Shown here one piece after another: positions 57,557 to 64,000 of a DNA stretch of 64,000 nt. The stretch spans positions 62,001-126,000 of the forward strand of contig NZ_QYUN01000003.1 in the NCBI RefSeq assembly GCF_003590875.1. The letters run 5' to 3'. This DNA comes from Noviherbaspirillum cavernae. GTDB taxonomy: Bacteria; Pseudomonadota; Gammaproteobacteria; Burkholderiales; Burkholderiaceae_D. A program made the translations under genes and the position numbers. The stretch's first letter is position 1. Every line of letters begins with the position of its first letter. The notes beneath the pieces are model-generated. The model saw only the letters and a list, made by a program, of their open reading frames with translations. It was not told the origin of the DNA and did not search any database.

Positions 57557-59479
57557 ATGAACTTTTCCAGTTTCGCGGTTCAGTTACTCAATGGTCTGGC
57601 GGGCGCCTCGTCGCTCTTCCTGGTGGCAGCCGGACTGTCGTTGATTTTTGGCGTGACGCGCATTGTCAATTTCGCGCATGGCTCGTTTTACATGGTCGGT
57701 ATTTATGTCGCCTATACGCTGGTCGAGCGACTGGGCGGCGGCATGAGTTTCTGGCTGGCGTTGGTGCTGGCCGCGCTGGTGGTCGGTGTACTCGGCGCAG
57801 TGGTGGAGATCGTGCTGTTGCGCCGCATTTATCGCGCGCCCGAATTGTTCCAGTTGCTGGCGACCTTTGCCCTGGTGCTGGTCATCAAGGATGCCGCGTT
57901 GTGGTTGTGGGGGCCGGATGAATTGCTCGGGCCGCGTGCGCCGGGATTGTCCGGCTCGGTCACCATACTCGGGCGTCAGTTTCCTCAATATGACTTGTTC
58001 CTGATCGTTATCGGGCCTGTCGTACTCGGCTTGCTCTGGTTGCTGCTGACGCGCACGCGCTGGGGCACATTGGTTCGTGCCGCCACACAGGATCGCGAGA
58101 TGGTGAGCGCGCTGGGCGTGAATCAGGCTTGGCTGTTCACCAGCGTTTTCGCATTGGGTGCCGTGCTTGCAGGATTGGGGGGCGCGTTGCAGCTTCCGCG
58201 CGAACCGGCGAATCTGGAAATGGACCTCATCACGATCGGCGCCGCATTTGTCGTGGTCGTGGTGGGCGGCATGGGGTCGATTCCCGGTGCGTATATCGCC
58301 GCCTTGCTGATCGCAGAGGTCAAGGCGATCTGCATCTGGCTGGGACTTGTCGATGTATTCGGCGTCAGCGTGTCGTTCTCCAAATTGACGCTGGTCGTGG
58401 AGTTCCTTGTGATGGCCGCGGTGCTCGTGGTTCGTCCTTGCGGACTGCTGGGGAGGCCGCAGGCGCCGAGTCGCAGTTACGGCGCGGCGGAAGAACCGTT
58501 GCGCCCCGCGCACAAGCTGTACAAGCTGGCAGGAGTGGTGCTCGTCGTGGCGCTGGTTGTCTTGCCGCTGTTGATGAAAGATTCGCCATACATGACCGTG
58601 CTGGCGATCGATCTGATGGTGGCGGCATTGTTCGCGGCCAGTCTGCACTTCATCATGGGACCGGCCGGGATGCATTCGTTCGGGCACGCCGCGTATTTCG
58701 GACTGGGCGCATATGGCGCAGCGATGCTGGTGCGCAGCTTCGGCTTGCCGATGGAAGCATCGCTGGTGGTTGCGCCATTGTTGGCGGCTGGTGGGGCGCT
58801 GCTGTTCGGCTGGTTCTGCGTGCGTCTGTCGGGGATTTATCTCGCGATGCTGACCCTGGCTTTTGCGCAGATTACTTGGGCGATCTGTTACCAATGGGAT
58901 GCCGTTACCGGCGGCAGCAACGGTTTGACCGGCGTGTGGCCGGCACCGTGGTTGGCCGACAAGACTGCGTACTACTATCTCACTCTTGCGGTTGCGCTTG
59001 CCGGTATCCTGCTATTGCGCCGCATGCTGTTTTCACCCTTCGGCTACGCCATGCGCGCCAGCCGCGACTCCTTCCTGCGGGCCGATGCCATCGGGATCGA
59101 CGTGAAGCGGATGCAATGGGTCGCATTCACTGTCGCCGGCTTGTTCGCGGGTATCGCGGGCGCGCTGTTCGCATTTTCCAAGGGCAGCATTTCGCCGGAA
59201 ACGCTCCACGTCAGCAAATCGGTGGATGGCATCGTGATGGTCATGCTGGGCGGCATCCAGACCCTGATCGGCCCCATCGTCGGCGCGGTCACCTTCAACT
59301 GGCTGCACGACACGATTGCGCGCAGCACCGATTACTGGCGCGCGACGCTGGGTGCGATCATCCTGCTGCTGGTATTGCTCTTTCCCCAGGGGATTGCCGG
59401 TTTCGTGCGGCAATTGTTTGAACGCATCGGGCGCAACAGTAGCAATGACGGCAAGACCGAAACGAAGGAGGCACACTGA
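57557..59479 (+). CDS. ABC transporter permease, LivH-LivM fusion
   Basis: The 640-residue protein joins two permeases. Residues 1-295 are LivH-like (LNGLAGASSLFLVAAGLSLI, RIVNFAHGSFYMVGIYVAYT, TQDREMVSALGVNQAWLFTS) and residues 330-630 are LivM-like (GPAGMHSFGHAAYFGLGAYG, LSGIYLAMLTLAFAQITWAI, RASRDSFLRADAIGIDVKRM). A cytoplasmic linker with GRPQAPSRSYGAAEEPLRPA joins them. No frameshift or stop separates the halves, so it is a natural fusion. Its stop overlaps the next start (TGATG). Confidence 0.88.
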   Translation: MNFSSFAVQLLNGLAGASSLFLVAAGLSLIFGVTRIVNFAHGSFYMVGIYVAYTLVERLGGGMSFWLALVLAALVVGVLGAVVEIVLLRRIYRAPELFQLLATFALVLVIKDAALWLWGPDELLGPRAPGLSGSVTILGRQFPQYDLFLIVIGPVVLGLLWLLLTRTRWGTLVRAATQDREMVSALGVNQAWLFTSVFALGAVLAGLGGALQLPREPANLEMDLITIGAAFVVVVVGGMGSIPGAYIAALLIAEVKAICIWLGLVDVFGVSVSFSKLTLVVEFLVMAAVLVVRPCGLLGRPQAPSRSYGAAEEPLRPAHKLYKLAGVVLVVALVVLPLLMKDSPYMTVLAIDLMVAALFAASLHFIMGPAGMHSFGHAAYFGLGAYGAAMLVRSFGLPMEASLVVAPLLAAGGALLFGWFCVRLSGIYLAMLTLAFAQITWAICYQWDAVTGGSNGLTGVWPAPWLADKTAYYYLTLAVALAGILLLRRMLFSPFGYAMRASRDSFLRADAIGIDVKRMQWVAFTVAGLFAGIAGALFAFSKGSISPETLHVSKSVDGIVMVMLGGIQTLIGPIVGAVTFNWLHDTIARSTDYWRATLGAIILLLVLLFPQGIAGFVRQLFERIGRNSSNDGKTETKEAH

Positions 59480-60258
59480 TGAGCCTGTTGACAGTGACCA
59501 ACCTCGGAAAGTCGTTCGGCGGCGTCAAGGCAGTCGACGGCATCAGCTTCGATCTCCACGCGGGCGAATTGCTGGCATTGATCGGCCCGAACGGCGCAGG
59601 CAAGTCCACCACCTTCAACATGGTGAACGGCCAGCTCACAGCCGACGTGGGATCGATCAAGTTCGATGGCAAAGAGCTGGTGGGACTCAAGCCTCGCGAA
59701 ATCTGGCGACTGGGCGTCGGCCGCACTTTCCAGATTGCCGAAACGTTCTCTTCGCTGACCGTGGTCGAGAACGTGCAGATGGCGCTGCTGTCCGCTGACA
59801 GAAAATTATTTTCGATGTGGCGTCCCGCTTCTGCGCACAAGCGCGAAGAGGCATTGGCCTTGCTGGATCAGGTCGGCATGGCGGCGCAGGCGGACCGCCC
59901 ATGCAGCGTGCTTGCCTATGGCGACGTCAAGCGCGTCGAACTCGCCATCGCGATGGCGAACAAGCCCAAGCTCTTGCTGATGGACGAACCGACTGCCGGC
60001 ATGGCACCCAAGGAACGCAACGAGCTGATGGCATTGACCAAGAAACTGGTGACCGAACGCAACATGGCGGTGCTGTTCACCGAGCACAGCATGGATGTCG
60101 TCTTTGCCTACGCCGACCGCATGATCGTGCTGGCGCGTGGTCGCCTGATCGCAGGCGGCGCGCCGAAAGATATCCGCGATCATCCGAAAGTGCAGGAAGT
60201 CTATTTCGGCACCGGCAAGACGTTTGAAAAAGAAAAAACATCCAGGGAGATCGCGTGA
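59479..60258 (+). CDS. ABC transporter ATP-binding protein (LivG-like)
   Basis: The protein has 259 residues. Walker A is GPNGAGKSTTFN, the Q-loop is RTFQIAETFSSLT, and the signature segment reads SVLAYGDVKRVELAIAMAN, followed by Walker B LLLMDEPTAGMAPKE and FTEHSMDVVF. AYGDVKR replaces the usual LSYGQQR, as in other LivG copies. Start and stop overlap the neighbouring genes (ATG with TGA on both sides), so translation is coupled. Confidence 0.92.
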   Translation: MSLLTVTNLGKSFGGVKAVDGISFDLHAGELLALIGPNGAGKSTTFNMVNGQLTADVGSIKFDGKELVGLKPREIWRLGVGRTFQIAETFSSLTVVENVQMALLSADRKLFSMWRPASAHKREEALALLDQVGMAAQADRPCSVLAYGDVKRVELAIAMANKPKLLLMDEPTAGMAPKERNELMALTKKLVTERNMAVLFTEHSMDVVFAYADRMIVLARGRLIAGGAPKDIRDHPKVQEVYFGTGKTFEKEKTSREIA

Positions 60259-61034
60259 TGCGCGTCACGGCAGACAATGCAACGCAGGGAGGGGCAGCCG
60301 GCCCCGTCAAGGAAACACTGCTGGACGTCAAGGCGCTCAGTGCATGGTATGGCGCGGCGCAAATCCTGTTCAACGTCGATCTCGATGTCCGTCGCGGCGA
60401 AGTCGTTGCCCTGATGGGACGCAACGGCGCGGGAAAATCGACGACGCTCAAGGCCATCATGGGCCTGGTGCCGAAACGGCGCGGGGCATTGTCCTTCATG
60501 GGACACGATGTCTCGACCTCGCAGCCGCATGAAACGGCAGCGCGCGGGCTGGGCTTCGTGCCGGAGGATCGCCGCATCTTCACCGATCTGAGCGTGATGG
60601 AAAACCTCGATGTCGGACGTCAGAAAAAACGTCATTGGCCCGATGGTTCGCTGGCTCCGGTGTGGACGCCGGAGCGCCTGTTCAAACTGTTCCCTAACCT
60701 GGGAGAAATGCCGAATCGCCCCGGCGGCCGCATGAGCGGCGGCGAACAACAGATGCTCACGGTGGCACGCACGCTGATGGGAAACCCGTATCTGGTCTTG
60801 CTGGATGAACCATCGGAAGGGGTAGCGCCGGTGATCGTCGAGCAGATGGCACAGATGATTCTGGAGTTGAAGGCGGAGGGCGTGAGCATTCTTCTGTCGG
60901 AACAGAACATGCATTTCGCCGAGCTGGTTTCCGACCGGACCTACGTGCTGGAAAAAGGCCAGATCCGCTTCGAGGGATCGATGGAAGAACTTGCCGCCAA
61001 CGAAGCCGTCAGGCAAGCCTATCTCAGCGTATGA
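60258..61034 (+). CDS. ABC transporter ATP-binding protein (LivF-like)
   Basis: The ATG overlapping the livG-like stop gives 258 residues. There is an 18-residue N-terminal extension before the normal start (ETLLDVKALSAWYGAAQILF). Walker A is MGRNGAGKSTTLKA, the signature is RMSGGEQQMLTVARTLMG, Walker B is LVLLDEPSEGVAPVI and the H-loop is LLSEQNMHFAELV. It completes the second Liv system. The next gene, for the 2Fe-2S subunit, starts 13 bases later, so uptake and oxidation appear to be co-transcribed. Confidence 0.92.
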   Translation: MRVTADNATQGGAAGPVKETLLDVKALSAWYGAAQILFNVDLDVRRGEVVALMGRNGAGKSTTLKAIMGLVPKRRGALSFMGHDVSTSQPHETAARGLGFVPEDRRIFTDLSVMENLDVGRQKKRHWPDGSLAPVWTPERLFKLFPNLGEMPNRPGGRMSGGEQQMLTVARTLMGNPYLVLLDEPSEGVAPVIVEQMAQMILELKAEGVSILLSEQNMHFAELVSDRTYVLEKGQIRFEGSMEELAANEAVRQAYLSV

Positions 61035-61047
61035 GCCTGCACGCGGA

Positions 61048-61536
61048 ATGAACACATCGCCTTTGCGGGTGACGGTGAACGGACAGCAGTGTTGCCTCGA
61101 TGTGCCGGGCGACGCGCCGCTGCTGTTCGTGCTGCGCAACGATCTCGGACTCAACGGGCCGAAGTATGGCTGCGGCCTCGGGCAGTGCGGTGCCTGCACG
61201 GTTCTGATTGATGGCAAGAGTGCGCGTTCCTGCGTGATTCCGACAAGCGGTGCCGCCGGTAGGCATGTGACGACGCTGGAGGGACTGGGTAGCAAGACAG
61301 CGCTGCATTATGTGCAGCAAGCATTCATCGAGGAACAGGCCGCGCAATGCGGTTATTGCCTCAACGGCATGATCATGTCGACCGTTGCGCTGTTGCAAAA
61401 AAATCCCTGTCCGACCGACGAGCAGATCAGGAATGCGCTTGCACATAACCTGTGCCGTTGCGGCACGCATGTCGAAATACTGAAGGCGGTCCGGCGTGCC
61501 ATGCAACTCGCCGCCGCGGAGAAGGAGCCGAAATGA
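61048..61536 (+). CDS. 2Fe-2S subunit of a nicotinate-dehydrogenase-like molybdoenzyme (NicA-like)
   Basis: The product has 162 residues, the usual size of the small subunit. The plant-type cluster is KYGCGLGQCGACTVLIDGK, and the second cluster is in AAQCGYCLNGMIM and LCRCGTHVEILKAVRRAM. Such subunits pass electrons from the molybdenum centre to the next carrier. The stop overlaps the ATG of the molybdopterin subunit in ATGA. The pair resembles Pseudomonas putida NicAB (nicotinate to 6-hydroxynicotinate) but also isoquinoline 1-oxidoreductases; the adjacent 6-hydroxynicotinate-reductase-like gene favours the former. Confidence 0.87.
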   Translation: MNTSPLRVTVNGQQCCLDVPGDAPLLFVLRNDLGLNGPKYGCGLGQCGACTVLIDGKSARSCVIPTSGAAGRHVTTLEGLGSKTALHYVQQAFIEEQAAQCGYCLNGMIMSTVALLQKNPCPTDEQIRNALAHNLCRCGTHVEILKAVRRAMQLAAAEKEPK

Positions 61537-64000
61537 CCCGTCGCGCCGACACGCCGTACAGCCGGCGTGATTTTCATGAAGCGCAGGGCGTGCTGCTGAT
61601 CACGCGCGAGCCGCCGCCTGCGCCACCGCCGGTGAAAGGTCAGCCAGCCGCAGTGCCGGGAAATCCCGCTGAAGGTGTCGAGATTCTGATTGCGGTCTGG
61701 GACGACGGCAGCGTCACCGCATTGAGCGGGCATGTCGATCTCGGAACCGGCATTCGCACCGCACTCGCGCAGATCGCGGCGGAAGAACTCGACGTCCGCA
61801 TGGACCAGATCAACATGGTCCTTGGCGATACCACACGCGCGCCGAACCAGGGTGCCACTATTGCCAGCGCATCGATCCAGATTCATGCCAATCCCTTGCG
61901 TGCGGCCGCGGCGCAGGCGCGCGCATGGCTGCTATCTCAGGCAGCGGCGCATCTTGATGCCGCAATCGACGAACTGGAAGTCAACGGTGGAATCGTGTCG
62001 GTGCGCGGAAATTCGGAGCACGCGATCAGTTACGCCGATCTTGTTCGGGGACGCCACACCGCCTTGCTGCTCGACTTGAATACGGCGGTGAAGCGGCCCG
62101 AGGATTATCGTCTGGTCGGACAGAGCACGCCGCGCGTCGATATTCCGTCCAAGGCCGTGGGCGAGCTGACTTTCGTGCATGATGTGCGCGTGCCGGGGAT
62201 GCTGCACGGTCGCGTGATCCGGCCGCCATACGCCGGTGCCGACCATGGCGACTTCATCGGTAATACGCTGGAGTCGGTCGATGAAAGTTCGATCGCACAT
62301 ATTCCGGGTATCGTCACGACGGTCGTGATCGGCGACTTCGTCGGCGTTGTCGCGCTGCGCGAGGAACATGCGGAGCAGGCGATGCGGGAGTTGGCCGTGA
62401 AGTGGAAGGAATGGCCCGCCTTGCCCGACCTCGCCAATCTCGAAGTGGCGCTGCGCGACAACCCTTCCACGCGCAGGGTGGTCGCCAATCAGGGCGACGT
62501 CGATGCTGCACTCGCCAATGCCGCGGTGCGCATGGACAGGACGTATGTCTGGCCTTACCAGCTGCATGCATCCATCGGGCCTTCCTGTGCGGTGGCCGAT
62601 TGGCATGCCGAACGAATGACGGTATGGGCGGGAACGCAAAACCCGCACGTCCTGCGCGCGGATCTCGCCAAGCTCATGGACCTGCCCGATGTCGCCATCG
62701 ACGTCATCCGCATGGAAGCGGCCGGATGCTATGGACGCAACTGTGCCGACGATGTTGCGGCGGACGCCGCGTTGCTATCGCGCGCGGTCGGCAGCCCGGT
62801 GCGCGTGCAACTGACCAGAGAGCAAGAGCACCAATGGGAGCCGAAGGGCGCGGCGCAATTGATGGAAATCCACGGCGGCTTGAATGCCGACGGCAGCGTT
62901 GCCGGCTACGATTTCCAGACTTCCTATCCGTCGAACGGTGCCGTCACGCTGGCGCTGCTGCTGACCGGAAAAGTCAGTCCGCAGCCGATTGCCTACGAAA
63001 TGGGCGACCGCACTTCGGTGCCGCCCTACGATTACCAGAACCTCCGTGTGACGATCAACGACATGGCGCCGATCCTGCGCGCGTCGTGGCTGCGCGGCGT
63101 ATCCGCATTGCCCAATTCGTTCGCGCACGAGTGTTACATCGACGAGCTGGCCGCCGAGGCGGGTGTCGATCCGGTCGAATATCGTTTGCGCTACCTGAAG
63201 GACGACAGGGCCGCCGAACTGCTGCGTGCCACGACCGAGCGCGCCGGCTGGATGCCGCATGTGAAGCCGCAGCAACAGGAAGCCGACGGTGATTTTCTCA
63301 AGGGGCAGGGTGTCGCCTATGCTCGCTATGTCCATAGCCGCTTTCCCGGCTTCGGCGCAGCCTGGGCAGCGTGGGTCGCGGATGTGGAAGTCAATCGCAA
63401 CACCGGCGAGGTCCACGTGCGGCGCGTCGTGGTCGGTCACGATGCCGGTCTGATGATCAATCCGGATGGCGTGAAACACCAGATTCACGGCAATGTGGTG
63501 CAGACAACCAGCCGCGCGCTCAAGGAAGAGGTCAAGGTCGATGCGCGAACCAACACAGTCATCAGCAAGGAGTGGGGAAGTTATCCGATCCTGAATTTCC
63601 GCGAAGTGCCCGTCATCGACGTGATGATGATGCCGCGCAACGATCAGCCGCCGCAGGGGGCGGGCGAATCCTCATCGGTGCCGGGGACCGCCGCCATTGC
63701 CAATGCCATTTTCGATGCGACCGGTATCCGTTTCCGGCAGCCGCCCTTTACTGCCGAGCTGGTCAAGGCGGCCTTGAGTCCGCCGCCGGCCGAGCCCGCA
63801 AACCCGCCACGCACGCGCCGGCCATGGTGGGCGGTTCCGGGCGCCTTGCTGGCGGGAGCGATGGGAATCGGCGCGGCCATGCTGGGATGGAAGTCCGCCA
63901 TTCCCGAGGTGACGCGCATCGATCCGTCGATCTACTCGGCGGAGGTCATCGAACGCGGTCGCCGTCTGGCCGCCGCAGGCGACTGCTCGGTGTGCCATAC
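61533..64000 (+). CDS. Molybdopterin-binding subunit of nicotinate-dehydrogenase-like enzyme, cytochrome c-tailed (NicB-like), partial
   Basis: The frame runs from the overlapping ATG to the window end (822 codons, incomplete). It has Ald_Xan_dh_C2-type segments: VDLGTGIRTALAQIAAEELD (metal-binding), GELTFVHDVRVPGMLHGRVI, QLHASIGPSCAVADWHAERM, AAGCYGRNCADDVAADAALL and GAGESSSVPGTAAIANAIFD (catalytic-glutamate region). Around residue 765 there is a Pro-rich linker and one hydrophobic segment (WWAVPGALLAGAMGIGAAML). The last visible bases encode CSVCH, the first haem site of a cytochrome c domain. As in P. putida NicB, electrons would go to the respiratory chain, not to NAD. The C-terminus lies outside the window. 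Confidence 0.85.
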   Translation, partial: MTRRADTPYSRRDFHEAQGVLLITREPPPAPPPVKGQPAAVPGNPAEGVEILIAVWDDGSVTALSGHVDLGTGIRTALAQIAAEELDVRMDQINMVLGDTTRAPNQGATIASASIQIHANPLRAAAAQARAWLLSQAAAHLDAAIDELEVNGGIVSVRGNSEHAISYADLVRGRHTALLLDLNTAVKRPEDYRLVGQSTPRVDIPSKAVGELTFVHDVRVPGMLHGRVIRPPYAGADHGDFIGNTLESVDESSIAHIPGIVTTVVIGDFVGVVALREEHAEQAMRELAVKWKEWPALPDLANLEVALRDNPSTRRVVANQGDVDAALANAAVRMDRTYVWPYQLHASIGPSCAVADWHAERMTVWAGTQNPHVLRADLAKLMDLPDVAIDVIRMEAAGCYGRNCADDVAADAALLSRAVGSPVRVQLTREQEHQWEPKGAAQLMEIHGGLNADGSVAGYDFQTSYPSNGAVTLALLLTGKVSPQPIAYEMGDRTSVPPYDYQNLRVTINDMAPILRASWLRGVSALPNSFAHECYIDELAAEAGVDPVEYRLRYLKDDRAAELLRATTERAGWMPHVKPQQQEADGDFLKGQGVAYARYVHSRFPGFGAAWAAWVADVEVNRNTGEVHVRRVVVGHDAGLMINPDGVKHQIHGNVVQTTSRALKEEVKVDARTNTVISKEWGSYPILNFREVPVIDVMMMPRNDQPPQGAGESSSVPGTAAIANAIFDATGIRFRQPPFTAELVKAALSPPPAEPANPPRTRRPWWAVPGALLAGAMGIGAAMLGWKSAIPEVTRIDPSIYSAEVIERGRRLAAAGDCSVCH

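Overview
The window looks like chromosomal DNA of a GC-rich betaproteobacterium, probably Burkholderiales and possibly near Oxalobacteraceae. This rests on base composition, two complete Liv-type ABC uptake systems, solute-catabolism islands with LysR/GntR/TetR/AraC/HxlR regulators, and general protein character. No rRNA or tRNA was seen, so the family-level placement is inference.

Layout. (1) 122-10071: a LysR regulator, an MFS carrier, a GntR/FCD regulator with a palindromic operator, a benzaldehyde-dehydrogenase-like ALDH, and a five-gene branched-chain-amino-acid-type ABC transporter (livJHMGF). Intergenic palindromes flank livJ. (2) About 10135-20700: a decayed chromosomal integron. It has two related attI-like sites (54/62 identical by eye), an integron integrase cut off by a REP-type hairpin pair, and a run of small plus-strand cassette-like genes (DnaJ-domain, VOC, OsmC, GrpB, alpha/beta hydrolase, methyltransferase, RidA, DUF1801, DinB and others). 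At least two attC-like folded sites are recognisable. An IS5-family element with a TTA target duplication and an IS256-family remnant interrupt it. (3) 21474-22105: a RAYT transposase flanked by exact inverted 31-bp REPs. Two other REP-like families lie nearby. (4) 22279-30849: rnk, a methyltransferase, a decayed GFA-family gene, an alpha/beta hydrolase and a divergent AraC regulator with a duplicated ~95-bp promoter segment, then a membrane protein, GST, aquaporin Z and an MBL-rhodanese persulfide-dioxygenase-type protein. (5) 31225-38279: a predicted Tat-exported lipoprotein with a caspase-fold His/Cys dyad, a large STAND-BTAD regulator, and a fragment of a second caspase-like gene joined in frame to a secreted unknown protein. 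(6) 38498-44643: an ECF sigma factor of the ECF42 type with YCII and VOC partners, an SRPBCC protein, and an MFS drug exporter divergent from an HxlR regulator. (7) 44668-46747: a chimeric pseudogene with the N-terminus of NAD-glutamate dehydrogenase, its C-terminus, and then the tail of an unrelated membrane transporter.

(8) 46926-64000: a coherent N-heteroaromatic catabolic island. It has molybdenum cofactor maturation genes (mocA, xdhC), an enamidase-like amidohydrolase, a TetR regulator, ferredoxin-NADP reductase, a 7Fe ferredoxin, a 6-hydroxynicotinate-reductase-like Fe-S protein, a UPF0280 protein, two tandem DUF1185 proteins, a second Liv-type transporter with a fused LivH-LivM permease, and a nicotinate-dehydrogenase-like pair (2Fe-2S subunit, then a molybdopterin subunit running into a cytochrome c domain at the window edge). 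Read together, the genes suggest uptake of a nicotinate-like compound, hydroxylation by the molybdoenzyme with cytochrome c as electron acceptor, ring reduction with ferredoxin electrons, and hydrolytic ring opening. Tandem 22-bp-spaced palindromes at the divergent promoter are the probable TetR operators. The exact substrate and the roles of UPF0280 and DUF1185 are unknown, and they are the most interesting open questions here along with the integron.
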